In this document: positions 16,396 to 27,530 of the stretch, piece after piece
How positions within the stretch are numbered: position 1 is the first letter of the stretch
How the letters are laid out: the number at the start of each line of letters is the position of its first letter
NCBI GenBank assembly: GCA_019242475.1
Contig: JAFAVK010000023.1
Span: 62,001-126,000 of the forward strand
Source of the DNA: Acidobacteriota bacterium
Lineage (GTDB): Bacteria > Acidobacteriota > Blastocatellia > Pyrinomonadales > Pyrinomonadaceae
DNA length: 64,000 nucleotides
Direction of reading: 5' to 3'
Program-made: the position numbers and the translations under genes
The notes under the pieces: model-generated
Told to the model about the DNA's origin: nothing
The model's database searches: none
The model's input: only the letters and a program-made list of their open reading frames with translations

Positions 16396-17655
16396 ATGCC
16401 CTTCGAACTCTTTCTCGCGCTGAGGTACTTGCGCGCGCGGCGCGGGCGCCGCGTGGCGCGTTGGACTGCGGGCGCGGCCGTCGCCGGCATCGCGTGCGGG
16501 GTGGCGGCGCTCGTCGTGGCGACGGCCGTGGCGAACGGCTTCCGCGACGAGTTGCAGGAGAAAATCCTGCGGGGCACGGCGCACGTCACCCTGAGCCGCG
16601 TGGGCGGCGCGGGCCTGGCCGAGGCGCGGGCCGCGGCCGCGCGCGCGCGCGGAGTCGAGGGCGTGGCCGACGCGCAGCCGACGACCTACGAGGGCGCGCT
16701 CCTCGGCGGCCCGGACGAAGCGACCTACGCGCTCCTGCGCGGGCTCGACGAAGGCTCGCCGCGCGCTCTGGCCGCCGTCCGCGAGACCCTGACGCGGGGT
16801 TCGCTGGACGAGCTTTTTAAAACCCACGGCGGCGAGGAAGAGCCCGTGCCGGTCGTGCTCGGCGAAGAGCTTGCGGCGCGCTCGGGGTTGACGACGGTCG
16901 GCGACGAGGGTTGGATTTTGACGGCCAACGCCGCCGCGGCAGAAGCGGGCGCGCTCACGTCCCACGGCGTTGCGCCGGGCGCTCTGCGCGTGCGTGTCGT
17001 CGGGTTGTTCAAGTCGGGCCTGTTCGAGTACGACTCGGCGTGGGCTTACCTCTCTCTGGCGTCGGTCGCGCGCGCCGTTGGGGGCCGGCCGCCGGCGGTC
17101 GCCGTCAGCGTCGAGGCGCAAGACCTCTACGCGAGCAATGGTGTCGCGCGGCGCCTGCGCGCGGAGCTGGGCGCGGGCTGGACGGCCGTGGACTGGCGCG
17201 AGGCGAACCGGCCGCTCTTCGAGGCGCTGGCGTTGGAGAGAAGAACCGTGGCGCTCATCATCATGCTCGTGACGGTCGTCGCCGCGCTCAACATCACGAC
17301 GACGCTCGCGCTCGTCGTCGTCGAGCGCCGCGCGGACATCGCCGTGCTCTCGACCATCGGCGCGCGCACGCCTTCCGTCACGCTGGTCTTCATGATCGAG
17401 GGCGCGGTCATCGGCGCCGCGGGCGCGCTGGCGGGCGTCGCGCTCGGCCTCTCGGCCTGCTACCTCGCCGAACGCTTTCACCTCGTGCGACTGCCGCCGG
17501 ACGTGTACTCGCTCAGCGCCGTGCCGCTGCACCCGCACGCCGCGGACGTGCTCACGGCCGCGCTCGCGGCCTTCGCCGTCAGCCTCCTCGCCACGCTCTA
17601 CCCCGCCTGGCAGGCCGCGCGCGTCCGCCCGGCCGAGGTGTTGAGGTACGAGTAG
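16396..17655 (+). CDS. LolC/LolE-type ABC transporter permease
   Basis: A 419-residue permease of the MacB/LolC family. There is an N-terminal membrane helix after [14 protein letters not shown], a large periplasmic domain (about residues 50-285), then three C-terminal helices ([65 protein letters not shown]) and the [17 protein letters not shown] ending typical of the family. With the ATPase that follows it probably moves lipoproteins out of the inner membrane, as LolCDE does; only one permease gene is present, so a homodimer is likely. The ATG at 16396 begins [12 protein letters not shown], the usual family start. Confidence 0.88.
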   Translation: MPFELFLALRYLRARRGRRVARWTAGAAVAGIACGVAALVVATAVANGFRDELQEKILRGTAHVTLSRVGGAGLAEARAAAARARGVEGVADAQPTTYEGALLGGPDEATYALLRGLDEGSPRALAAVRETLTRGSLDELFKTHGGEEEPVPVVLGEELAARSGLTTVGDEGWILTANAAAAEAGALTSHGVAPGALRVRVVGLFKSGLFEYDSAWAYLSLASVARAVGGRPPAVAVSVEAQDLYASNGVARRLRAELGAGWTAVDWREANRPLFEALALERRTVALIIMLVTVVAALNITTTLALVVVERRADIAVLSTIGARTPSVTLVFMIEGAVIGAAGALAGVALGLSACYLAERFHLVRLPPDVYSLSAVPLHPHAADVLTAALAAFAVSLLATLYPAWQAARVRPAEVLRYE

Positions 17656-17656
17656 G

Positions 17657-17687
17657 AATTTCAAATTTGGAATTTGGAATTTCAAAC
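17657..17687. repeat. Heptad word repeat at the lolC-lolD junction (TTTGGAA)
   Basis: The sequence reads as GGAATTTCAAA, TTTGGAA, TTTGGAA, TTTCAAA, a short AT-rich 7-nt tandem with partial self-complementarity. It begins just after the permease stop and supplies the bases around the likely start of the ATPase gene. Confidence 0.7.
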
Positions 17688-18389
17688 AGCCCTGAGCTTG
17701 TCATCGACGGCCTGCGCAAGTCTTTCCGCGAGCCTTCGGGCGGGGTGTTGGAGGTTCTGCGCGGCGTCTCTCTGAGTTTGAAGGCGGGCGAGACGGCGGC
17801 GGTCGTGGGCGCTTCGGGGGCGGGGAAGACGACGCTGCTGCACGTCGTCGGCGGGCTTGAGGCGGCGGACGGGGGGGGCGTGCAGGTCGGCGGGTTCGAC
17901 GTGACGCGCGCGACCCCCGCGGAACTTGTGCGCTGGCGCGGCGGCGCGGTCGGCTTCGTCTTCCAGTCCCACCACCTGCTCGCAGACCTCTCGGCCGAGG
18001 AGAACGTCGCCCTCCCCCTACTCGTCGCGCGCACGGGGCGGCGCGAGGCTTTCGGGCGGGCGCGCGAGTTGTTGGAGAAAGTCGGGCTCGGCCCGCGCCT
18101 CAAGCACGCGGCCGGCGAACTCTCCGGCGGCGAGCAGCAGCGCGTGGCCGTCGCGCGCGCGCTCGTCGCACGTCCACGCCTCGTCCTCGCCGACGAGCCG
18201 ACGGGTAACCTCGACCGGCGCACGGGCGAAGAGGTCGGCGCGCTCCTCCTCTCCCTCTGCCGCGAGGCGCGCGCCTGCGTCCTCCTCGCCACCCACAACG
18301 AAGCCCTCGCCGGCCTCTGCGACCGCCGCCTTATGTTAAGGGAAGGGGAGTTGGAAGAGGTCGGAGGTCAGAGGTCGGAGGTCAGTTGA
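17667..18389 (+). CDS. LolD-type ABC transporter ATPase
   Basis: About 240 residues; the energy-supplying subunit for the permease just upstream. Walker A is GASGAGKTT, the Q-loop is FVFQSHHLL, the signature LSGGEQQR, and Walker [12 protein letters not shown] followed by the H-loop ATHNE. The start is uncertain: no ATG exists between the permease stop (17655) and the first family residues ([10 protein letters not shown]), and a TTG at 17667 is the only usual in-frame codon, lying inside the TTTGGAA word repeat. The last residues (VGGQRSEVS) are encoded by the left arm of the next inverted repeat, an addition with no family counterpart. Confidence 0.85.
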   Translation: MEFGISNSPELVIDGLRKSFREPSGGVLEVLRGVSLSLKAGETAAVVGASGAGKTTLLHVVGGLEAADGGGVQVGGFDVTRATPAELVRWRGGAVGFVFQSHHLLADLSAEENVALPLLVARTGRREAFGRARELLEKVGLGPRLKHAAGELSGGEQQRVAVARALVARPRLVLADEPTGNLDRRTGEEVGALLLSLCREARACVLLATHNEALAGLCDRRLMLREGELEEVGGQRSEVS

Positions 18390-18475
18390 AGAAGTTTGCG
18401 CCTCATCGGTTTTTCGTATCAAACGACCGCTTTCGCCGACTTTCTACTGACCTCCGACCTCTGACCTCCGGCCTC
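18357..18475. repeat. Heptad-word inverted repeat (word GGTCGGA/GGTCAGA)
   Basis: The arms at 18357-18386 and 18446-18475 match at 29 of 30 positions around a 59-nt loop. The left arm lies inside the last codons of the LolD-type gene. The words are GGTCGGA and GGTCAGA. Confidence 0.93.
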
Positions 18476-18486
18476 CGACTTTAAAT

Positions 18487-18516
18487 CTGACATCCGCGCC
18501 CGCTTTCAGTTATAAT
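18487..18516 (+). promoter_or_regulatory. Sigma-70-type promoter for clpC
   Basis: CTGACA at 18487-18492 and a perfect TATAAT at 18511-18516 are separated by 18 nt, about 90 nt upstream of the clpC start and just after the inverted repeat. No CtsR or other operator is obvious. Confidence 0.6.
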
Positions 18517-18607
18517 GCGTCGCGGGTGCCCTGCGGCGGTTCTCCCGATGTTTTAAGACACGCCGGAGCCCGAACGTCCTTATCTGTCCGGTCGGAAACA
18601 GCCTCTT

Positions 18608-20974
<2,367 letters not shown>

Positions 20975-20986
<12 letters not shown>

Positions 20987-21000
20987 AAGCAGTGAATCAG
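20975..21000. repeat. Hairpin spanning the clpC stop codon
   Basis: CTGATTCACTG (20975-20985) and CAGTGAATCAG (20990-21000) pair perfectly around an AAAG loop. The TGA of clpC lies within it. It abuts the next, longer inverted repeat. Confidence 0.85.
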
Positions 21001-21001
21001 G

Positions 21002-21113
21002 AAGGCAAAAGGCAAAAGGCAAAGGGCACAAGGCAAAGGTGAAGACGGCCGGAATAAGCGGCTTATGTCTTCTACTTTTGCCTTTTGCCTTTTGCCCTTT
21101 GCCTTTTGCCTTT
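21002..21113. repeat. Heptad-word inverted repeat (word AAGGCAA)
   Basis: The arms are about 21002-21046 and 21067-21113, built of AAGGCAA/AAGGCAC words and their complements, with an inner ATAAGCGGCTTAT hairpin and matched GAAGAC/GTCTTC. The same word is used at 25665. It separates clpC from the bamA promoter. Confidence 0.9.
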
Positions 21114-21325
21114 AGTATAATGCGCCACTTTGCGGGAGTCGTGCGGCTGGCAACGGTTGGGCGCGCCGGGTGAATCCAAGAAGGGCCTGTTCTAAACCCT
21201 GACGCCTGAGCCGGAGTCGCGCACGTCTGTGCCGTTCCGGGCGGAAAAATCTCTGAAAAGTTTTTTTCCTATTAAAGTCTCCCGAATTCATTCGACCGCA
21301 ATTCAAGAGGCGAAAAACTAAGTTT
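21092..21325 (+). promoter_or_regulatory. Probable promoter and long 5' leader of bamA
   Basis: A perfect TATAAT is at 21116-21121 with a weak TTGCCC 18 nt before it (21092-21097), inside the right arm of the inverted repeat. From there about 200 nt lead to the bamA ATG; this leader holds no gene that I can support. It contains a T-run (TTTTTTTCC near 21262) without a convincing stem before it. Confidence 0.4.
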
Positions 21326-24300
21326 ATGCGAATTCGCGCGCCCTGGACTCAACACGTGGCGGCCTTCGTGGCCTGCCTCATGCTCCTCAACACGGCGCTC
21401 CCCGCGGCGAGCGCCCGCGCGCAGGAGCCGGCGCAGGCCGGGCAGCAGCGCGTCCTCGTCGAGCGCGTCGATATCGATGGCAACCGCCGCCTGCGCGACG
21501 AGGACATCCTCTACCACATCCAGACCCGTGAAGGAGACGTTTACAACGAGGCCCAGATTCAGCGCGACTACCAGGCGCTCCTGAACCTCCCCTTCTTCGA
21601 CAAGACCAAGGTGCGCGTCTCCGTCTCGGACGGCCCGCGCGGCGGCAAAATCGTCATCTTCACCGTCGAGGAACTGCCCGTCATCCGCGAGCTGACCTTC
21701 AAGGGGCTGAAGAGCGTCGGCGAGGCCGACGTGCTCAAGGAGTTCCGCGAGCAGCGCGTCGGCATCGCCCGCGAGCAGACCTACGACCCCGTCAAGGTCA
21801 ACAACGCCCGGCGCGTCATCAAGGAGCTGCTCGCCCAGCACGGCCACCCGAACGCCACCATCACGCCCGACACCGAGGAGGTCTCGGCCACCTCCATCTC
21901 GCTCACCTTCAACGTGGACGAGGGCGACCGCGTCCGCGTCGTGGACATCGAGTTCGAGGGCAACCAGCACTTCTCCGACGGCGAGCTGCGCGGCGCGATG
22001 AAGCTCGTCAAGGAGGCGGGGCTGATGTCGCGCTTCCGCGGGCAGGACATCCTCCACCTCGAAAAGCTCGACTACGACCTGCGCAAGAACGTCGTCGATT
22101 ACATGCGCTCGAAGGGCTACCTCGAAGCGCGCACCGGCGAGCCGCAGGTCGAGGGCCTCGGGCCGAAGCGCACGGGCTTCCCCATCCTGCCGCTCCCGAT
22201 CATCTCGTCCACCGACGAGGGCCTGCGCGTCACGATCCCCGTCACCGAGGGCAAGCTCTACCGCCTCGGCGAGATCAAGATCGAGGGCAACTCCATCTAC
22301 TCGGAGGAGCTGATCCGGCAGGTCATCGGGCTCAAGCCGGGCGAGATCGCCAACGGCCAGCGCATCGGGAAGGCCGTCTACGAGGACTTGAAGAACCTCT
22401 ACGGCCGCTCGGGCTTCATCCAGTACGAGCCCGACATCTCGCCCGAGTTCAAGCCCAACCCGCAGAACCCCAACGAGGGCATCGCCGACTTCACCATCAC
22501 CATCAACGAGGGCAAGCAGTTCACGCTCCGCCGCCTGGAGTTCATCGGCAACACCTACACGCGCGACAACGTCCTGCGCCGCGAGGTGGCCGTCAACGAG
22601 GGCGACATCTTCGACCGCCAGCTCTGGGAGTTCTCGGTGCTGAAGCTGAACCAGCTCGGCTTCTTCGACCCCATCGACAAGGAGAAGGACGCGGAGCTGC
22701 GCCCCGACGAGGAGAAGGGCGAGGTTGACATCAACCTCCGCGTCTCGGAGCGCGGCCGCAACCAGATCGCCTTCAACGGCGGCCTCTCCGGCATCGGCGG
22801 CTCCTTCTTCGGGCTCGACTACTCGACGAACAATCTGCTCGGCCGCGGCGAATCGCTCTCGTTCCAGTTCGCCTTCGGCAATCGGCAGAAGTCGATCCTC
22901 TTCTCGTTCACCGAGCCCTACGTCAAGGATCGCCCGATCTCGGTCGGCTTCTCGCTCTACACGCAGTCGCAGAAGTTCTTCGGCGAGGGCACGTTCCTCT
23001 CGCAGAACCAGAGCGCGATCAACGGCGCGTTCGGCGACCTGACGAGCTTCCTCACCACCGACGAGCAGAACCTCTTCACGCAGAAGACGCTCGGCGGGAG
23101 CGTCTACGCCACCTCGCCGCTCTCCGAGTTCTGGCGCCCGCGCACCCGGCGCTACGTCGAGATCGCGCGCGCCTCGCGCATCGGCCTCTCGTACGCCTTC
23201 TCGCGCTCGTCCATCGAGGAGCCGCCGGTCAACGCGCAGAACAACCCGAACACCTTCATCCCCCAGGTCTTCACGCAGCCCGACATCTCGACGAGCCGCG
23301 TCACGCCCTCGTTCGTCTACGACACGCGCAACGGCACCATCGACCCGACGCAGGGGAGCCAGCTCGCGGCCTCAATCGCCGCCGCCGGGCTCCTCGGCGA
23401 CGTGCGCACCATCGAGCCGACGCTCTCGTTCATCAACTTCCGCCCCGTGCGCCGCAAGCGCTCGCAGCACCCGGAGGTCTTCGGCTTCCGCATCGTCGCC
23501 GGCCACGTCCGCAGTTGGGGCCTCACCTCGAAGATCTCCGAGGCGCAGAACAGCTCGCTCGCCTTCATCAACGGCGTGCCCATCTACGAGCGCTTCTTCC
23601 TCGGCGACGAGTTCACCATCCGCGGCTACAACGTCCGGTCGATTTCGCCCATCGCGCCGCTCGACGTGTTCGTCACCTCGCGCAACGTCTCGGTCTCGGG
23701 CACGCCCTCGGGCGCCCTCGTCGCCGTGGACGGGCTCCCCGCCGGGCTGCAACAGCAGCTCGTCGCGCTCGGCACCTTCACCGGCCCGACCGGCTCGAAC
23801 GTCGTCCAGATCGACCGCCAGTTCCGCTTCCTGGGCGGCGACACGCAGCTCTTGGGGAACTTCGAGTACCGCATCCCGATCTTCGGCCCCGTCGCGCTGG
23901 CGGCCTTCGCCGACATCGGCTCGGCCTTCAACCTCACGACGGGCAGCGACCAGACCTTCTCGACCTCGTTCCTCGCCGACCAGCCGTTCCTCACCCCGCG
24001 CGGCGGCCTCAACGGGCTCATCAAGAGCCGGTACCCGCAGCTCGCCTACCTCCAGTCGAACGGCGGGCTGCTCACCCAGGGCGACCGGCTGATCACGCAG
24101 GAGGAGTTCACCGCGCTGACGCGCGTCGGCCCGCTCGACCCGATCACGGGGCTGCCCTTCGGCGTCCAGCCAGTCTTCCTGCGCGGCGAGGCGCAGAGCA
24201 ACACGGTGGCGCGCATCTCGCAGAGCCTTTTTTCGAAAATCGGCGACTACCGATCCAGCCTGGGGCTGGAGTTGCGCATCCAAATGCCTGTGATTAACGT

Positions 24301-24400
24301 GCCGTTCCGCTTCATCTACGCCATTAACCCGAACGCACAGAGCACGCTCGTCGAGGAGAAGAAGAGGGTCTTCCGGTTCAGCATCGGGCGCACCTTCTAA
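21326..24400 (+). CDS. bamA: Outer membrane protein assembly factor BamA
   Basis: A 1024-residue Omp85 protein, the core of the machine that inserts beta barrels in the outer membrane. A signal peptide (VACLMLLNTALPAASARAQ) is followed by five POTRA domains to about residue 470 (for example VERVDIDGNRRLRDEDILYH, RELTFKGLKSVGEADVL and FEGNQHFSDGELRG). The C-terminal barrel contains the conserved RGY motif in FTIRGYNVRSISP and ends in FRFSIGRTF with the terminal aromatic residue needed for barrel recognition. Family members are usually about 800 residues; extra length lies in barrel loops around residues 640-700 and 790-920. A Skp-like chaperone follows, as is common. Confidence 0.95.
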   Translation: MRIRAPWTQHVAAFVACLMLLNTALPAASARAQEPAQAGQQRVLVERVDIDGNRRLRDEDILYHIQTREGDVYNEAQIQRDYQALLNLPFFDKTKVRVSVSDGPRGGKIVIFTVEELPVIRELTFKGLKSVGEADVLKEFREQRVGIAREQTYDPVKVNNARRVIKELLAQHGHPNATITPDTEEVSATSISLTFNVDEGDRVRVVDIEFEGNQHFSDGELRGAMKLVKEAGLMSRFRGQDILHLEKLDYDLRKNVVDYMRSKGYLEARTGEPQVEGLGPKRTGFPILPLPIISSTDEGLRVTIPVTEGKLYRLGEIKIEGNSIYSEELIRQVIGLKPGEIANGQRIGKAVYEDLKNLYGRSGFIQYEPDISPEFKPNPQNPNEGIADFTITINEGKQFTLRRLEFIGNTYTRDNVLRREVAVNEGDIFDRQLWEFSVLKLNQLGFFDPIDKEKDAELRPDEEKGEVDINLRVSERGRNQIAFNGGLSGIGGSFFGLDYSTNNLLGRGESLSFQFAFGNRQKSILFSFTEPYVKDRPISVGFSLYTQSQKFFGEGTFLSQNQSAINGAFGDLTSFLTTDEQNLFTQKTLGGSVYATSPLSEFWRPRTRRYVEIARASRIGLSYAFSRSSIEEPPVNAQNNPNTFIPQVFTQPDISTSRVTPSFVYDTRNGTIDPTQGSQLAASIAAAGLLGDVRTIEPTLSFINFRPVRRKRSQHPEVFGFRIVAGHVRSWGLTSKISEAQNSSLAFINGVPIYERFFLGDEFTIRGYNVRSISPIAPLDVFVTSRNVSVSGTPSGALVAVDGLPAGLQQQLVALGTFTGPTGSNVVQIDRQFRFLGGDTQLLGNFEYRIPIFGPVALAAFADIGSAFNLTTGSDQTFSTSFLADQPFLTPRGGLNGLIKSRYPQLAYLQSNGGLLTQGDRLITQEEFTALTRVGPLDPITGLPFGVQPVFLRGEAQSNTVARISQSLFSKIGDYRSSLGLELRIQMPVINVPFRFIYAINPNAQSTLVEEKKRVFRFSIGRTF

Positions 24401-24511
24401 CGGATTTACGACAGAGGAAACGAAGGGGGCGGCGTGCCCCCTCGGTCATGCACCCGCGGCCGCGCCCGAGAGTTCGCCCGCAACACTTTAAGGAGCAGTA
24501 CAGGAAAGATC

Positions 24512-25174
24512 ATGAAAGCGATTCGCACAACCTTCTTCGCCGCCGCCCTCGCGGCCACGGCCGCGCTGACGGCCTCCGCCCAGACCCAGCCCGCCGCCCG
24601 CCCGACGGCGCCCGCGGCGCAGACCCCGCGCCCGGCCGCGCCAACCCCGGCCCAGACGGCCGCCGCCATCGCCGAGGGCAAGTTCGCCATCATCGACACC
24701 GACGCCTTCGGCGACCAGAAGGACGGCATCCAGCGCCTGGTCGCCGCCTTCCAGGCGGTCGAGCGCGAGTTCAAGCCGCGCCGCGACGAGATCACGAACC
24801 TCAAGACGCGCTACGACGCGCTCGTCAAGGAGGTCAACGACACCAAGGCCGTCGCCGACGCGAAGGCGCTCCAGGCCAAGGCCGACCAGGCCACGCAGCT
24901 CGAGACCGAGATCAAGCGTAAGCAGGAGGACGGCCAGAAGGCGCTCGACAAGCGCGTCCAGGAGTTGACCGGCCCGGTCTACCAGGACATCGGCAACGCG
25001 CTCCAGGCGTTCGCCAAGGCGCGCGGCCTCTCGGTCATCTTCGACGTGAGCAAGATGCAGGGCGTCGTCATGGTGGTGGACGGCGGCATCGACATCACCA
25101 GCGCCTTCATCGCCGACTACAACGCGCGCAACCCGGCCTCGACGGCCTCGGCCGCGCCGGCGACCAACCGGTAA
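24512..25174 (+). CDS. OmpH/Skp-family periplasmic chaperone
   Basis: A 220-residue exported protein with a signal peptide (FFAAALAATAALTASAQ) and then a Pro/Ala-rich linker of about 35 residues. The OmpH domain starts at FAIIDTDAFGDQKDGIQRL and contains the long coiled-coil arms (FKPRRDEITNLKTRYDALVKEV through QLETEIKRKQEDGQKAL), ending with the characteristic GLSVIFDVSKMQGVVMVVDGGIDIT. Skp holds unfolded outer-membrane proteins on the way to BamA, which is encoded just upstream. The ATG at 24512 has AGGA upstream and starts the signal peptide. Confidence 0.9.
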   Translation: MKAIRTTFFAAALAATAALTASAQTQPAARPTAPAAQTPRPAAPTPAQTAAAIAEGKFAIIDTDAFGDQKDGIQRLVAAFQAVEREFKPRRDEITNLKTRYDALVKEVNDTKAVADAKALQAKADQATQLETEIKRKQEDGQKALDKRVQELTGPVYQDIGNALQAFAKARGLSVIFDVSKMQGVVMVVDGGIDITSAFIADYNARNPASTASAAPATNR

Positions 25175-25175
25175 G

Positions 25176-25275
25176 AAACCGTAAACCGTAAACCGTAAAC
25201 CGTGACAAGGTAAGGCCAGCCCTTCTTGTCACGGTTTGCGGTTTATGGTCTTGTCACGGTTCACGGTTTACGGTT
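25176..25275. repeat. Heptad-word inverted repeat (word CCGTAAA)
   Basis: The left arm, about 25176-25209 (CCGTAAA x3, then CCGTGACAAG), is complementary to 25225-25240. A second right-hand copy of the arm follows to 25275, so one left arm faces two right arms (CTTGTCACGGTTTGCGG and CTTGTCACGGTTCACGG). Confidence 0.88.
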
Positions 25276-25288
25276 AACGTGTCCCCCT

Positions 25289-25660
25289 ATGGAAACCGTT
25301 CTCGACACCCGCGCCATCCAGGAGATTCTGCCGCACCGCTACCCGTTCCTGCTCGTAGACCGCATCGTCGAGCTGACCCCGACGATGCGCACCCCCGGCG
25401 TCCTCATCCTTGAGGCGATGGCGCAGGTCGGCGCCGTCTACGCGCTCCAGCAGTTGGAGGGGCGCGAAGACAAGCTCGTCCTCTTCAGCGGCATCGACAA
25501 CGGGCGCTTCCGCCGCCCCGTCGTCCCCGGCGACACGCTCGTCATCACCGTGACGCCCGTCCGCGTCGGCAACCGCGTCCAGAAGATGCACGGCGAGGCA
25601 CACGTCGAGGGCCAGCTCGCCGCCGAGGCCGACATCATGAGCGTCGTCGCCCCGAGATGA
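25289..25660 (+). CDS. fabZ: FabZ-type 3-hydroxyacyl-ACP dehydratase lacking the catalytic His segment
   Basis: A 123-residue hot-dog protein that is clearly FabZ: EILPHRYPFLLVDRI, PGVLILEAMAQVGAVYA, FSGIDNGRFRRPVVPGD. FabZ removes water from 3-hydroxyacyl-ACP in fatty acid synthesis. Family members are about 145-150 residues, and the segment normally between LLVDR and PGVLILEAMAQ (about 33 residues, including GHFP with the catalytic His) is here only about ten residues (IVELTPTMRT). The catalytic Glu of LILEAMAQ remains, but the His partner is gone, so the product as written should be inactive. The deletion keeps the frame. It precedes lpxA and lpxI, the usual lipid A context. Confidence 0.85.
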   Translation: METVLDTRAIQEILPHRYPFLLVDRIVELTPTMRTPGVLILEAMAQVGAVYALQQLEGREDKLVLFSGIDNGRFRRPVVPGDTLVITVTPVRVGNRVQKMHGEAHVEGQLAAEADIMSVVAPR

Positions 25661-25664
25661 AATG

Positions 25665-25770
25665 AAAGGCAAAAGGCAAAAGGCAAAAGGCAAAAGGAGG
25701 AAGGCAGAGGGGGCCGGGCCGCAGGCTCTTTCTTTTTGCCTTTTGCCTTTTGCCTTTTGCCTTCTGCCTT
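25665..25770. repeat. Heptad-word inverted repeat between fabZ and lpxA (word AAGGCAA)
   Basis: The left arm 25665-25707 (AAGGCAA words, ending AGGAAGGCAG) and right arm 25732-25770 (TTGCCTT words, ending CTTCTGCCTT) surround a 24-nt GC-rich loop. It lies between two genes expected to be co-transcribed, so it is unlikely to be a full terminator. Confidence 0.9.
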
Positions 25771-25780
25771 CTTAGTCGTC

Positions 25781-26560
25781 GTGTCTGTATTCATCCACCC
25801 ATCCGCCGTCGTCAGCCCGCGCGCCGAGGTGGGCGAGGGCGCGCACGTCGGGCCGTTCTGCACGGTCGGCGAGGAGGTGCGCCTCGGGGCGCGCGTGCGT
25901 CTGGAATCGCACGTCGTCGTGGACGGCCGCACCGAGGTCGGCGACGAGACGCACGTCTTCCCCTTCGCGTCCATCGGGCTTGAGCCGCAGGACTTGAAGT
26001 ACCGCGGCGAGCCGGCCGAAACAAGAATTGGAAAGCGCAACCGCATCCGCGAGTTCGTGACCGTCCACCGCGGCACCGAGGGCGGCGGGATGCTCACGTC
26101 AATCGGCGACGACTGCCTCATCATGGCGCAGGCGCACGTCGCGCACGACAGCCGCGTCGGCGACCGCGTGATCATGGCGAACGCCGCGACGCTCGCCGGG
26201 CACGTCACGGTCGAGGACGGCGCGAACGTCGGGGCCTACTCCGGCGTCCACCAGTTCTGCCGCGTCGGGCGCGAGGCGTACGTCGGCGGCTACTCGGTCG
26301 TCGTCAAGGACGCGCTCCCCTACGCGCTCACCGTCGGCAACCACGCGAGGTGCTACGGCCTCAACACGGTCGGCATGAAGCGCCGCGGCTACCCGCAGGA
26401 GACTACGGAGGCCCTGCACCACGCCTTCCGCCTCCTCCTCTCCTCCCGGCTCAACACCACGCAGGCCCTCGCGCGCATCCGCGAAGAGATACAGGGCTCG
26501 CCGGAGGTCGAAGAACTCCTCCGCTTCATCGAGACCTCGCGGCGCGGGGTCGTCAAATGA
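25781..26560 (+). CDS. lpxA: Acyl-[ACP]-UDP-N-acetylglucosamine O-acyltransferase
   Basis: A 259-residue LpxA, the first enzyme of lipid A synthesis, moving a 3-hydroxyacyl chain from ACP to UDP-GlcNAc in the cytoplasm. The left-handed beta-helix hexapeptide pattern runs from residue 3 (IHPSAVVSPRAEVGEGAHVGPFC). The catalytic His is in AQAHVAHDSRVGD, and GAYSGVHQFCRVGREAYVGG is the family's later coil. The C-terminal helical domain begins near residue 195 (NTVGMKRRGYPQE). The GTG at 25781 (VSVFIHPSA) is used because codons upstream belong to the inverted repeat. Confidence 0.95.
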   Translation: MSVFIHPSAVVSPRAEVGEGAHVGPFCTVGEEVRLGARVRLESHVVVDGRTEVGDETHVFPFASIGLEPQDLKYRGEPAETRIGKRNRIREFVTVHRGTEGGGMLTSIGDDCLIMAQAHVAHDSRVGDRVIMANAATLAGHVTVEDGANVGAYSGVHQFCRVGREAYVGGYSVVVKDALPYALTVGNHARCYGLNTVGMKRRGYPQETTEALHHAFRLLLSSRLNTTQALARIREEIQGSPEVEELLRFIETSRRGVVK

Positions 26561-26561
26561 G

Positions 26562-26615
26562 AGTGATGAGTGATGAGTGAAAAACTCTTCCGCTCATCAC
26601 TCATCGCTCATCACT
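26562..26615. repeat. Heptad-word inverted repeat between lpxA and lpxI (word AGTGATG)
   Basis: The left arm 26562-26580 (AGTGATG, AGTGATG, AGTGA) matches the complement of 26597-26615 at 18 of 19 positions. It starts right after the lpxA stop and ends 5 nt before the lpxI ATG, so it covers the likely ribosome-binding region of lpxI. Confidence 0.88.
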
Positions 26616-26620
26616 TCCTT

Positions 26621-27427
26621 ATGCGTTACGGACTCATCGCGGGCAACGGCAAGTTCCCCTTCCTCGTGCTGGAGGGCGCGCGGCGCGCGGGCGCGGAGGT
26701 GGCGGTCGCGGCCATCAGGGAGGAGACCGACCCGGAGATCGAGAAGCTCGCCGACAGGTTGACGTGGGTCGGCATCGGGCAGCTCGGGCGGATGATCCGC
26801 TTCTTCAAGCGCGAGGGCGTGGAGAAGGCGATCATGGCCGGCCAGGTCAAGCACGTCCAAATCTTCAGCGGCGCGCTCCCCGACGTGCGGATGCTGAGGA
26901 TGCTCCTCTCGCTCCCGCGCCGCAACACCGACGCGCTCATCGGCGGCGTCGCCGCGGAGCTGGCGCGCGAAGGCATCGAGCTGATCGACTCGACCTACTT
27001 TCTCAAAGACCAGCTCCCGGCCGAGGGCGTGCTCTCGAAGCGCACGCCCTCGGCCGCCGAGCGCGCGGACATCGAGTACGGCCTTGAGGTCGCGCGCGAG
27101 ATCGCGCGGCTCGACCTCGGCCAGACCATCGTCGTGCGCGCGCGCGCCTGCGTCGCGATTGAAGCGATGGAGGGCACCGACGAGACCGTGCGGCGCGCCG
27201 GCCGCCTCGCGCGCGGCCGCCTGACGGTCGTCAAGGTCGCCAAGCCGAAACAGGACATGCGCTTCGACGTGCCCGTCGTCGGCCTGCCCACCGTCGAGAC
27301 GATGGTCGAGGCCGGCGCTACCTGCCTCTGCCTCACCGCCGGCAAGACGCTCATCTTCGACCGCGAAGAGATGCTCCGCCTCGCCGACCGCCAACGCATC
27401 GCCGTCGTCGCCGCCCCGCCGGTGTAG
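26621..27427 (+). CDS. lpxI: UDP-2,3-diacylglucosamine diphosphatase LpxI
   Basis: A 268-residue LpxI (DUF1009 family), which cleaves UDP-2,3-diacylglucosamine to lipid X by attack on the alpha phosphorus; it replaces LpxH in many bacteria. The N-terminal domain starts MRYGLIAGNGKFPFLVLEGAR and includes TWVGIGQLGRMIRFFKREGV and AGQVKH. The C-terminal catalytic domain has VKVAKPKQDMRFDVPVVGLPTVE with the conserved QDMRFD acidic site. The fabZ-lpxA-lpxI order supports the call. The start ATG at 26621 follows the hairpin; no clean ribosome-binding site is left between them. Confidence 0.94.
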   Translation: MRYGLIAGNGKFPFLVLEGARRAGAEVAVAAIREETDPEIEKLADRLTWVGIGQLGRMIRFFKREGVEKAIMAGQVKHVQIFSGALPDVRMLRMLLSLPRRNTDALIGGVAAELAREGIELIDSTYFLKDQLPAEGVLSKRTPSAAERADIEYGLEVAREIARLDLGQTIVVRARACVAIEAMEGTDETVRRAGRLARGRLTVVKVAKPKQDMRFDVPVVGLPTVETMVEAGATCLCLTAGKTLIFDREEMLRLADRQRIAVVAAPPV

Positions 27428-27530
27428 AAGGCAGAAGGCAAACTTCAAAAGGCAGAAGGCAAAAATGAAAGACGAGAGCCGCGTGGGCTGCTGTCTTTCA
27501 TTTTTGCCTTTTGAAGTTTGCCTTCTGCCT
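27424..27530. repeat. Heptad-word inverted repeat after lpxI (word AGAAGGC)
   Basis: The left arm 27424-27475 (AGAAGGC words, then AACTTCAAA, AGGCAGA, AGGCAAAAATGAAAG) pairs over most of its length with 27491-27530. It overlaps the last bases of lpxI. Confidence 0.88.
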
